Source of the DNA: Byssothecium circinans
Lineage: Eukaryota > Ascomycota > Dothideomycetes > Pleosporales > Massarinaceae
Reading direction: 5' to 3'
Assembly (NCBI GenBank): GCA_010015675.1
Contig: ML976981.1
Span: 908,248-972,247, forward strand
DNA: 64,000 bases
Shown here: piece by piece, positions 35,198-44,849 of the stretch
How the letters are laid out: each line of letters starts with the position of its first letter
Numbering within the stretch: the first letter of the stretch is position 1
Notes under the pieces: model-generated
What the model saw: only the letters and a program-made list of their open reading frames with translations
The model's database searches: none
Told to the model about the DNA's origin: nothing
Position numbers and translations under genes: made by a program

Positions 35198-36030
35198 CTC
35201 CTGCATACGATGTGCATGCATATACGGTGTGCTGTTGATTGGAGTGGCTGCGAGGCAACCGCAAAGCTTTTACCTCCCCTGGCACCACCCGCCTATCATA
35301 CCGTGCACGCACGTTGCGCACTTCAGAGTGTCAATAATGTAGGTGTTGACCGGTCGGGGCTTGACTGCAATCCACACAACCGAGCTTAGCTGTCGCGCCG
35401 CCTGAGTAATACGTATCTTAACTTTGATTCCCTTTCGCTGTCTGCCACGAACCTTCTGCCCTACTGCGGCCGTGTTTCGAGTGAGCAAAGTAACATACAA
35501 ACTCCTCGTTTCGCGAATTTATTGATGTGGAAAGTGGCTGTAGGGTGAATTGCACCCAATCCTCAGTAACATCAGCTCAAACTCTCGGCGGCGCTCCCTG
35601 TCGATACGCGAAACAGAACAAGCTTTTAGGCTTAGACACATCACCATGTGCACCACCATAGACTAATGAAGTTAGCGTTCGTAGGTGAGGCTGCTTTCGG
35701 TAGCGATTCAGACAAACCTGCCGGGCACGGCGATTGTAGATTATGTTGGTCGCCAGGCCATCGCGCTTCTGCCATCCTCGCCGGCCCTTGATTGGTCCCT
35801 GGAGCCGTTCACCGCCCCTGATTCGTTGCATCCCACCAATCATGCCGCTTTTGCACCACAAATGTAATATGTGGTCAAGGTCGAAGTACGAGTAATACCT
35901 AGGTATGAAAGCCTGCTGCAAGCAAGATAAATACTCATCCTCCATCCCATGTTGAGTTTCAATAATCCAACCCTTCTTTCTAATTCACCAGACCCCCCAA
36001 AAAATCCAGCCTCGTCCTTCTATTCGCACC

Positions 36031-36405
36031 ATGAGCAAGATGGTGTCAGCATCGAGCCTCACCGCATCAGCCACACCAGTACGAACATCCGTCATCACTA
36101 GCATCAACATACCATCTCTTCAGAGCTCCAATATCGAAATTCGGAGTACGCTCGTCTTCGGTGTCTTCGCAACCTTCCTGGGTTGTGTTGGAATCGTTCT
36201 CGCCGCCCTCACACTTCGCTTCATGTATCGTTCGCACAAAGAGATGAGGGCTAGGATGCATTCCCCCGATATCGAGATGCAGACCGTCCGCCTTGAAAGT
36301 CTGAGCAGAGAGCCGACGATACAAGTCCAAGACGAAGCGGTCGAGGGAGAGGACGCAGAAACAAGGTATCGGATGAATGATGATGATAAAGACGTCGATG
36401 GTTGA
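36031..36405 (+). CDS. Small single-pass membrane protein, unrecognised
   Basis: 124 residues in one exon. The first 37 residues are Ser/Thr-rich without a clear signal peptide. One strong helix (T-L-V-F-G-V-F-A-T-F-L-G-C-V-G-I-V-L-A-A-L) lies at about 39-62, followed by the basic stop-transfer F-M-Y-R-S-H-K-E-M-R and an acidic tail ending D-D-D-K-D-V-D-G. The positive-inside rule places the tail in the cytoplasm. No known family; the helix-plus-charge layout argues for a real gene. Confidence 0.55.
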   Translation: MSKMVSASSLTASATPVRTSVITSINIPSLQSSNIEIRSTLVFGVFATFLGCVGIVLAALTLRFMYRSHKEMRARMHSPDIEMQTVRLESLSREPTIQVQDEAVEGEDAETRYRMNDDDKDVDG

Positions 36406-36840
36406 AGTATGTTTTGTTTGTTGTGGGTGCACTCCCCGTCTGCACCTTTCGGCGGCACTGACTCCTCACAGATGTACCAGGCGTTCAGGATCGCTCTCGC
36501 GGAAAGATAAACTCGGGAATAAGCTATTAAAACTCGCACGATCAGTAAAGCTCAACAATTAGGAGGAGTATGAAGGACTGAATCACCTTAAGATGAGTGC
36601 TGTGGAGTATGGTTGCTGGCTTATTTCCTGAGATTTTGCTACCGTGAGGGGCATTGGCTTCGCCATTATATTGAGCGAGGTAGTGCTGACGAATGTCCAT
36701 TTGCTTTGCGTATATACCCTTCGGGAGTCGGGTGCGGGAACACATTGAGCCCTGTTGGATGGTATAGACGGGAATATAGCTTCAGAAAAGCGACCTTGGC
36801 TCGGACCTTATACTCCTAGAGTTTTCCTTGTTGACCATGG
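36406..36840. other. Convergent 3' interval
   Basis: Lies between the small membrane protein and the DHH gene stop. No feature seen. Confidence 0.5.
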
Positions 36841-38175
36841 CTATGCAGCCTTCACGAAATAGTTCGTCAACGTATTCTTCTGCGTCGGCTTCTTCTCTTT
36901 CTTTGGATTCTGACCCGTCTTCTTCCTCACATTCTCTCCGATACCCATCAACTTATACAACTCTTCCCAAACCTCTTTATTCACAATCCCGCCACTCGCC
37001 TCTTTGTGTCCTCGCGCAAAACTTTGACCTAGTCTCTCCCTCAGCTCTTTATCATCTTCCACAAGGCCTTCGAGCTTCTTGATGATGTCGATTTTTTCCT
37101 CGCCTTCGCGTGCTCGGGCATTGTGAGCAACGCGGCACGAAAAGTTCACCATGCCAGGGAGGTACCCCTCGTTAGCGCACATGACTATTTCAAGCTTGTC
37201 GGACGTGAGATGTCCCGCCCAGCGCGTGGCGACGAGTGGATGTATTTGCGCCGCCGAATTGATGGTCAGAACAGCAATTGTAGCATCTTTTGAGAACTTG
37301 GGGGGAACGCGAGCCCAACGTTCTGTCTCTTGCCTCACCTCCGCGTTTGCTTCGAGAAGCTCCTCGTCTTTCATGATAGAGGCCGGACCAGACGCAGAGA
37401 TGACTGCATTCCATGCTGCTTTCACGTTGTACGCTGCCGATCTTCGCGGCGAGTTGACTCGACCAACAGCGTCGTTGATGCTCTTCTTCGAATACTGCTT
37501 GAACGTCGCTTTCATGTCCGGAAATGGCGGCTCCCATTTTATTGTACTTCCAAGATCGCCATGCGTTCCCAGAGCGGCAAGCCATGGTATTTTCTCATTA
37601 AGGTCGGGATGTAGTGGTAGGCATATCTCGTAGGTGAGCAGCGCGCTGGTGGCGACAGGGGGACAGTCATGCGCAGTCACATATTCTGCACCTTCAGGAA
37701 ACCCGCCTTCTTCCGCGAAGTGATGATCAATTATGAGGCATGTGTGAGGCGTGTTGATTGTAGGTCCAGACTTGCGGCTACCTTGATCTAAAACAAAGAT
37801 ATAGGTTGGCGTATCTTTGGCGATAGCTTCTCGTGTTGATTCATCATGCACTGTGCAGCCTTTCGGCGGGAAGTAAACCGATACAAGACCAGGCGAGAGA
37901 CCGAGAGCAGTGAGGGTGTGGTGAAGAATAGCTCCAGATGAAAGACCGTCAGCATCCTTGTCGGGAAGTAGTAGTGTCCTTTTGTTGGCTTGAGCGCACT
38001 TCTTGATGATCTCCCTCGCCTTCTCAATCTGCTCTTGTCTCGCCGGCCAAACAATCTCCCCATCATCACCGCGTCGCGAAGTCGCAAGGTGATATTCCGG
38101 AAGTTCGACTTTCTTCCTCTTCTTTTTCGGCGGTGAGATGGACTTCACAGCTTTTCGTTTCGTTGTTGTTGCCAT
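36841..38175 (-). CDS. DHH-superfamily phosphoesterase with PIP-box-like tail
   Basis: A member of the RecJ/Cdc45/PPX1-type DHH family, predicted to hydrolyse phosphodiester or phosphoanhydride bonds with Mn2+. From the ATG at 38175 it has 444 residues. The frame is open to an ATG at 38409, but that extra part is hydrophobic and looks like leader. The N-terminus carries a classic basic NLS (P-P-K-K-K-R-K-K-V). Catalytic motifs are D-K-D-A-D-G-L-S-S-G near residue 70 and I-I-D-H-H-F near residue 145; a DHHA1-like half follows (F-S-C-R-V-A, then A-R-G-H-K-E-A-S-G-G). The extreme C-terminus reads Q-K-N-T-L-T-N-Y-F-V-K, resembling a PCNA-interacting peptide. I infer a nuclear enzyme tied to replication or repair; the substrate is unknown. 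Confidence 0.85.
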   Translation of the reverse strand: MATTTKRKAVKSISPPKKKRKKVELPEYHLATSRRGDDGEIVWPARQEQIEKAREIIKKCAQANKRTLLLPDKDADGLSSGAILHHTLTALGLSPGLVSVYFPPKGCTVHDESTREAIAKDTPTYIFVLDQGSRKSGPTINTPHTCLIIDHHFAEEGGFPEGAEYVTAHDCPPVATSALLTYEICLPLHPDLNEKIPWLAALGTHGDLGSTIKWEPPFPDMKATFKQYSKKSINDAVGRVNSPRRSAAYNVKAAWNAVISASGPASIMKDEELLEANAEVRQETERWARVPPKFSKDATIAVLTINSAAQIHPLVATRWAGHLTSDKLEIVMCANEGYLPGMVNFSCRVAHNARAREGEEKIDIIKKLEGLVEDDKELRERLGQSFARGHKEASGGIVNKEVWEELYKLMGIGENVRKKTGQNPKKEKKPTQKNTLTNYFVKAA

Positions 38176-38854
38176 TGTCGATGCTGGCATAAGAAAGGAC
38201 TGCTGGAATGGTAATAAGAACGCTGAGGGAGAGGTGAAAGAGGCACGTTTTAGGCCTTGTAAGTGAGGAGTACGGAAGATGGTGATGATTCGGATGAATC
38301 GAGGAGAAAGATACATTAATGTGAGATGAAATGCATGAAGAATGGGAGCCAATATGATGGGTAGAAGATCAATGACGTCAATCAAAATGGGTTGCGCTAG
38401 ACTGTTCATGGGCTAGCTCGACATCCGAAGTCTTCCAGCTTGAGAATGCCTCTCGCGGTACCAAAATGGAAAAACTCGCGTTATCGGTGCTTTGCGAAAT
38501 TATATGCACCACCTGGAAACAGAGGTAATCTGTGTTAGTATACTGTAACGTTACCTCTATCCCTTATAGCGTTACTTTTACCCCTTACTATCCTTTTAAT
38601 AATAGGTGGGGGAAGGAAGTGACGATATAAGGGGCAGACAAGGGGTAAGATAGGAGTATATGGGGGGCTGTTTACTCGTTTAAGCCTATATTCTACTGTA
38701 TTTGGAATATTTACACATATACCCTCTGTTCGTAGGTGGCGCATATAATTTCGCAAAGCATTATATTATTGAACCTCTAAATGAAAGTAGACTATTAAGT
38801 GCTGGGTCCTTCTTGTACTAAAACACACAATACGTCCTACGCACCCGTCCCCTA
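38176..38854. other. Upstream region of DHH gene, hosts a MITE-like element
   Basis: Separates the DHH gene start from the WSC gene stop. It contains the inverted-repeat element at 38488-38760. The remainder has no other visible feature. Confidence 0.6.
38488..38760. mobile_element. MITE-like element, 273 bp with about 48-bp terminal inverted repeats
   Basis: The left end begins TGCTTTGCGAAATTATATGC. The reverse complement of the right end begins with the same 20 bases, and the match continues to about 48 bases with some seven mismatches (CCACCT and AACAGAGG blocks conserved). The interior is TA-rich and has no ORF. No clear target-site duplication is seen at the junctions (CGG on the left, TTA on the right). 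Structure and size fit a non-autonomous DNA transposon; the superfamily cannot be named without a full-length relative. Confidence 0.8.
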
Positions 38855-40283
38855 TCAAGGCGCACGCACACTAACATCATCCACCATCAAGGCTTCCTGC
38901 TCTCCCCCATCTCCCCCCTCATAAACTCCACAAATTCTCACCGTCTGATCCCCAATAGAGGCTTGATCAATGTTAACCTGAAAGTCATAGCGTCTGAATC
39001 TCATGTTCCCCCGTCTATCACCTACGTTACAATCGCCCTTAAAGGGAGCGCAAACATCAAGATTACCGCCCGAAACCAGGTTGTTATTGCCGAGAACCTC
39101 AAATGTCAACGTAAAAGGGGTAGAAGAAGAAGCTGTGTTCCCATCCGTGCCGCGTCCGATGAACATCGAAATCTGGTAGGTGCCAGCAGTATAAAAGTAA
39201 GCCGTTTGGCTGACGCAGAGAGAGCGCTTGCTGTTGTCCGTTCCGTCAATTGGTGCTAGAGCAAAAACACGCGAACCCTTGTGCGCGACATCCGTTTTTG
39301 CGCCTGCGACGCCGCGGAGATTGCCTTGGTAGGTTGCTGATGGATTGGATTCGACCGTCCAGCCGAGGGCCATGTTTTCTTTCCCTTGCTCGAAGCCACC
39401 GTTGACGATGATCTCGTGAGGCCCAGGCGTATCGAGTCGGTAGACGTTGAGTCTGTTGGCGCCGCCGCAGAATTCTGAAGGGTTGCCTTTGCAGGGCATG
39501 TTGCAGCCGGTTTCTTCGGGCAAGCCTGTGACTTCATCGTGCGGGATGGGTCTGAATGCGACGGAGGCGCCGCAGAAACATTCTGGACCGTAAGTCAGTT
39601 TCAGGCACGGAGACTGTGATGAAAAGTTCCCAGAAAACTTACCACTGGCATATTCAACACCTGCGTAAAGGAAACCACGCTTTCTGCAGGTATCGGTGCA
39701 GCTCTTCACCGACACAGCATTTGTGCCTCCCGGCACATCCACACCAACGGGCAACACTCGCGAACCCGTACCTTCCTTCCAGCATCCCGCATAACGCGTC
39801 GTTAAACCGTCGTCACCCTTGTTGGTAACGGGGCCAGGTGCGGTGTTTACATAAACGGACAGATGATTGGGGCCACCACAAGTTTGGTCAGAGTCGCCGT
39901 TGCAGGGCGTGTTGCACTCCGAGGGATCCTTTTCTTGGAGAGCATTCGTGGAAATACCACAGTAGCATTCATAGAAGTATTCTGCGGTCGAGATTAGATT
40001 TCAATATCTCTTTCCGCGAAGAAGTGCGCAAGAATGGTTCTAACTCACCAAGGCCCGCAACATTATATCCCCGCACATTGCAAAATGTGACACAGGCCTC
40101 TACGGTCATCGACTGTGAGCTGCTATATGCAGTATTCAAGGCTCGCGTTTGGACCGAATCATCGTAGCATCCTTGATAATTCCATACGGAGCCGAGACTG
40201 GGGCCGTCGGTCGGGTAGGCGTCGTCAGGTCCTGCGAGAGCCGACGATGCCCAGAGGGCGACGGAGAGAATTGCTGTCAGCAT
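38855..40283 (-). CDS. Secreted protein with two WSC domains and a C-terminal beta-sandwich-like module
   Basis: Exons on the minus strand are 40283-40049, 39981-39643 and 39582-38855 (433 residues; introns of 67 and 60 nt, phases consistent). The signal peptide is M-L-T-A-I-L-S-V-A-L-W-A-S-S-A-L-A. WSC domain 1 starts Y-Q-G-C-Y-D-D and ends C-G-G-P-N-H-L-S-V-Y; domain 2 starts Y-A-G-C-W and ends C-G-G-A-N-R-L-N-V-Y. Each spans an intron exactly at the E-C-x-C-G cysteine pair. The last 170 residues (N-G-G-F-E-Q-G to D-D-V-S-V-R-A) look like a carbohydrate-binding jelly-roll. There is no transmembrane helix, so this is an extracellular wall-binding protein rather than a Wsc sensor. Confidence 0.88.
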
Positions 40284-40621
40284 TGTTGTTGTTGCGTTGC
40301 CTTGATAGCTCAACGGGAGTGCTTGAGGAACAGGATGACAAGAATATCAAGCTGCGTTCACGGATCACAGACTCCCTTAAATAATACGACTGGATCACAT
40401 GCATGTGATAGTTTCCCGACATCTATTATCGATGACGCTGATAGAGAGTTGGTGCATCTTGAACATATGCGTATCTCTTGTGCATCTAGAACAAATGCCC
40501 ATCTCTTGTGCATCTAGAATATATGCCCATCTCTTGTCTCAGCCATTCGCGTTGTAGAACAATGTCAGCGACGGGCCGGTCCGCACGTCTACCCCACACT
40601 CGTCGAATATCCATGTCCTTC
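40284..40621. promoter_or_regulatory. Promoter region of the WSC gene, with 28-bp tandem repeats
   Basis: Between the WSC start and the stop of the broken oxygenase, both on the minus strand. It contains nearly three 28-bp repeats at 40462-40538, about 180 bp upstream of the WSC start codon. Confidence 0.55.
40462..40538. repeat. 28-bp tandem repeat, 2.7 copies
   Basis: Units start at 40462, 40490 and 40518 and share ATGCCCATCTCTTGTGCATC with few changes (first unit ATGCGTATCTC). The third is cut short after ATCTCTTG. Confidence 0.85.
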
Positions 40622-42505
40622 TCAGTGCTTCTTACCATCTCCCATTACCAAAAAATTTGTGAAGTATCTCAGTAACGCCGCGGCACCATCTGCTCCCAAT
40701 TCAGTGACCGTACCGACCCACCCATCTGGTCGCAAAACAAACACGGCTCCACTATCCGCAGAGACACCGTACCGCTCATGCGCGCTGTGATTCTCATCGT
40801 AATACACTCTTCCAAAGGGCATGCCACCCAAAATCTCGTACGCCGAAGGCCCACCAGGACCGTCTAAAATTGACAACCAGGATATCGGGCTCGTTGCATC
40901 GAAGAGCCACTGTAGTGGAGCAACAGAGCCGCTGAACGCAGCAAGCTGCGGCTTCGTGACCGCGATGTCACCTGCGAAGATAACAATATAAAAGCGTGCA
41001 ATGTTCGGTGTTTCAGTCTGCAAACGCGTCGTTTCGAAAGTCGCAGGTTTCTGCAACGACACATCTGGCGCGCGCTGGCCTGGCTTGACCGTTGAAAGCG
41101 CAGTGCATTGGATGAAATTGAGAAATGTATCTGGCTCGTAGGACATACCTAATCCGCTGGTAAACATTGCCGCTTCTAGCATGACTTTGCTCAATACTGC
41201 ATTTGGATCCGCGTTTGGGTCGCCGGCCCAGGTCTCAGGTAGCTGCATAGTCATGAGCCGAGAGATGTCTTTATCGTAGTTAATGAGTCGCTGCACATTC
41301 GGCAGCCGTTCCGCTTGGTACGTGTGCAAGAGATGCGGTTTTGCTAGCCCTTGGGGGACGATCGAGAGCTTCCATCCAAGATTCACCGCGTCATGCATTC
41401 CGGTGTTCATGCCTTGAGCAGCTCCTGAAGAGTGCGTGTGACAAGCGTCTCCAGCGAGGAAAATACAGTCGTTGACGTAGAATGACCGCGCAATTCGTTG
41501 GCCCACGACGTAGAGCGTCCACCTGGATGATCAGAGTATGTTAGAGTGAAAGTACTACAGTACAATTGAGATAAAATTAGCGGCTTACCAGTCAACTTGT
41601 GTGAACTTGAGCGAAACGGCTTCACGGATGCGATGGCTTCTTTGACCGCCGCTTTTTCGTCAAACACTTCGTAAGCTTTCTGCCGTTTAGCAGTGAACGC
41701 ATAGCCTATCCGAGTCGCACCATGGTCCAAAGCCGCCCAGAGGACATTACCATGGGTCAGACTCTCAATAGCGCAGTACGCGCGGGTTTTCGGGAGGTCT
41801 GTCTCAACAACACCATCGACACGTACCCATTTATCTTCGCTAGACATGCCGTCAAAGGGTATATCCAGCGCTCTTCTCACAAATGACCGCCCACCGTCCG
41901 CACCAACCAAGTACCTGCACTGGACTTCCCTCTTCTCATGCGTCTGCGTGTTCTCCACACCAGCAACTACCCTATGTCCACCCATCTCCACGCCCTCAAG
42001 GACCTGAACACTCTTCAGCTCCCATGGTACCTCAATTCCACGCCCTCTTTCGCCAGCGCCAGCCTAAAGATTTCCTCTTGGTACTTTTGCCGTAGCACCA
42101 GCGCAAAACCCCACTTCGTATCTTTCATATCCTCCATGAAACTCCATCCTCTTTCTGGGACCTCCTTCCCGTGCCTATCGTAGTTGACGGTAGATCGGCA
42201 TGCAAAACATTGCTGTGCGAGTGAGTCGGCGAGACCGAGTTGATCAAGAATCTCGCTGGATCGAGGGAACAAGGTTATGGCGCGGCCATACTGATCTGGG
42301 GAGGATTTGTGTTGCTTTTCGATGATTTTGATGCGGTGGTTGGGGAGGTTTTGGGCAAGCTGGAGGGCGGTTATGAGACCTACGTAGAGTAAGCTTTGAG
42401 CTGTAGTAGAGGGAAAGAAGACTTGCCAACTGGCCCCCTACCCACCACGAGTACATCAACATGCTCGATCGCTGGCTCAGGTCTATCCATATTCGCGTGA
42501 GCCAT
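40622..42505 (-). pseudogene. FAD-dependent phenol-hydroxylase-like monooxygenase, two frame breaks
   Basis: Class A flavoprotein hydroxylase layout. The start at 42505 leads through a GC-AG intron (42426-42380) into the Rossmann G-R-G-P-V-G-L motif. The FAD/NADPH region follows (R-Y-L-V-G-A-D-G-G-R-S), then Q-V-D-W-W-T-L-Y-V-V-G-Q-R after a 66-nt intron (41588-41523). The second FAD motif L-A-G-D-A-C-H-T-H lies in the last exon, ahead of a thioredoxin-like C-terminal domain ending at 40622. Homologous sequence runs the whole length, but the frame slips twice: near 42018-42040 (after A-K-E-G-V-E) and near 41612-41620 (after V-K-P-F). Each equals one missing base, and neither can be explained by an intron of normal size. 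It is probably inactive unless these are sequencing errors. Confidence 0.82.
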
Positions 42506-43067
42506 AGTCTCTCTGGTCGTATGTTATCCTATCTTGAGCTGTTCGTCTAGCATGACGTCTGGTGTCACGCACATCGTTTCCGACGGAGAAGATCAAGCAG
42601 CTTAAGCTTTGCGATAAGCAGCTTCCAATTGGGGGGTATCCATGGTTTTCGCAACGTAAGCGAATTGCAATACAGCAGGTTAATGCACGGAAACTGGAAA
42701 TTGGGGTGAGGATAAGGTTTCGGGTATAACGATATATTAACTCCAAGTTCAATTAACCGTCGGAGAGGCCGCAAATAGGAATCGAAGGCGATGGACAGTT
42801 GGTCTTGTCAAATTCACGATTCACCATACATAGGAAAGTTTTAGTCATTCGGTAAGAGAGGCACAGCTGAAGGGGAGGCTTCAGTGATTAAGTCTCGCGT
42901 AGCAGAAAAAATGGGATGTGATACCGCAAAACCTATCCAAGAGGGACATAGCGCCCAATACTCCACGTAGAGCACGACCTCTTACTGTCTTGAGAATGAG
43001 ATTGGGTAGCTGCGTTCATCCCACTTTTCTTGCTACGCGAGAGAGTGATGTCGGGGTCCATGAGCTA
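42506..43067. other. Spacer between two broken catabolic genes
   Basis: AT-rich interval upstream of the monooxygenase and downstream of the carbamoylase remnant, both on the minus strand. No further structure. Confidence 0.5.
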
Positions 43068-44395
43068 TTAATTGCCCTCCTTGACCCTCTGATCATTGAA
43101 CAATACGGAGTCTAACAGTACCTGCGCGCCCAAAGAGCAGTGCTCGGGACTTGTACACTCGTTCGGACTGTGACTGATACCCTCCTTACTGGGCACGAAT
43201 ATCATGCTCGTTGGACATATGCGCGAAGTCCAAGCGCTGTCGTGGCAGGCTCTGCTCTTCATGACCATGATCTGATCCTCACTCATTGATTGAAGCGCTG
43301 CAGCACGTACAGCGTCGATACAATTTGGATGGAAGACCGACTCCGGTAGGCCCCAGGTTTTTTGGATTGTGTATGATGTACCGTTTGCTTCTTCGGAGAT
43401 AATGCCGTCAAAGGGCTTCGAAGATCGCAGTGGCAAGCTGCTCCACCACGGGGTCGGTAGAGCACCGGATATCTATGATAAACTCCACTCCGGATCGTGG
43501 CTTGACTTGAAGTATCGCTTTTGATCACACCGACCGTAGCGACGGCCAGCTCGGTTTTTAATGCTGCATCGAAAACGGCTGTAATAAGCCGAGAAGTAGT
43601 GACAAGCGCATCCGACCCCCCAGGCATAGGTGTCGTCGTTCCCGAGTGCCCCTCGACACCAGCCACCCTCACCGCGAACCACTTTATTCCCTGGACTGAT
43701 GTGACCACACCGATGCTTTCTCCTATTGCTCAAGTATTGGGCCTTGCTCAATGTGAAGTTCGAAATGCCACTCCAATCCATTCTCTCTGTAGTCACACTT
43801 TGTCTCTCCTAAATATCCAATGTCCTCAAGTGCCTGTTTCATCAGCACACCCTCCTTGTCCTGTGTCGCCCAGCAAGCCTCTAGCCCGGTGGAAGACTTG
43901 GTCGACCACACTCCGGACGCCATCGTCGCACCGGGAAACCGCGCGCCTTCTTCGTTTGTCCAATCTATAAGGGCGATAGGGCAGCGTGTGATGATATTGT
44001 TCTCGTCGAGCGTTCGGAGGACTTCGAGAGCGGCTTGTATGCCGTGGATTCCGTCATATCTGCCCCCTGATATTTATATCGGCCATTGCTTTTACTCAAT
44101 GAAAAGAGTAGGGCGGACCTGCGGGCTGCCTATCCATATGGCTCCCCATCGCAATTGGCATCCTGTCCGCAGAACCGGGTCTAATTGCGAAAATGTTTCC
44201 CATCTGATCAACCTTCACTTCACATCCCAAGCTCTTGCGCTCTGCTACAAGCCAGTCCCGCGTCTCTTTATCCTCCTAGCTAAGTGTCAAGCGACACATG
44301 CCCGTCGACGGAGCCGCGAGCGCATCCCATGAGGTGCAGGTACTCTGCGGCATCTCATTGGGCCTCTCCCCGTCGAACTTCAATTTCGAAGCCAT
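43068..44395 (-). pseudogene. N-carbamoyl-L-amino-acid hydrolase / beta-ureidopropionase-like (M20 family), broken
   Basis: The M20 amidohydrolase hydrolyses N-carbamoyl amino acids after hydantoin or dihydropyrimidine ring opening. The start ATG is at 44395. Family marks in order: V-D-Q-M-G-N-I-F-A, the metal ligand M-G-S-H-M-D, an intron (44118-44067) leading to G-G-R-Y-D-G-I-H-G, W-T-N-E-E-G-A-R-F, H-I-E-Q-G-P-I-L-E, G-V-E-G-H-S-G-T-T, and finally P-T-S-M-I-F-V-P-S and G-I-S-H-S-P-N-E. The reading frame is destroyed: a TAG at 44276-44278 precedes all metal ligands, and frame slips occur near 43722-43730, 43479-43495 and 43404-43419. Sequence similarity still runs end to end, so decay is recent. 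It is divergent from the dihydropyrimidinase remnant. Confidence 0.85.
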
Positions 44396-44849
44396 GATTC
44401 AACCGTACATTCTCGTGACCAAAGTCTGATAGCCCGTTACGTGGTATCGTCAGCGTCGCAGGACAGAGTGACGGGTTGGCTTATGGCGTATTGTGGTGGC
44501 CGTTCAACGCGTATAGGTGCGAGCGCGTGGTCCGACGAAAAATTATCAGGGCTGCAGGAGCGTCGAATGACAAATGTCTATGACTATAGAGAAAGCCATT
44601 TTCGAGATGCCGGCTTGAGGATAGTGGCGTTGGCTGAGGTATGATAAGCTGGTTGGGAAGAGCGCAACGATCGAGGTGCTGCTTCGGCGCAGGCGGGAAC
44701 GAGGGGTTGCGATAGGGTACTGCACTCAAGTGGCTAGCCCCAAATACATTGACATCTGCAGCCCGACGGCATGCATGCGCCATCCATGGATTGACGCCCG
44801 TTATATACTGTGGTGGGCCCCTGGGTGCTGTTTACAGAGGAAGAGCTGG
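44396..44849. other. Divergent interval between the two hydantoin-pathway pseudogenes
   Basis: Presumably once a shared promoter for the carbamoylase and dihydropyrimidinase. A short frame at 44441-44644 has no family features. No element recognised. Confidence 0.45.

Larger units (their letters stand above)
34274..36030. other. Mostly gene-free interval with remnant and minisatellite
   Basis: About 1.75 kb. It contains the promoter of the zinc-finger/ankyrin gene, a degenerate C2H2-like fragment (34605-34943) and a 14-bp minisatellite (35067-35197). A 122-codon minus-strand frame at 35577-35945 has no recognisable feature and is not listed. Confidence 0.5.

Noticed and set aside
35577..35945. 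122-codon minus-strand ORF
   Set aside because: No domain, no signal peptide, and it sits in the promoter of the small membrane-protein gene.
38176..38409. 78-residue N-terminal extension of the DHH protein
   Set aside because: The segment is open but hydrophobic and directly precedes a typical M-A-T-T-T-K-R-K start with an NLS. I treat it as leader, not coding.
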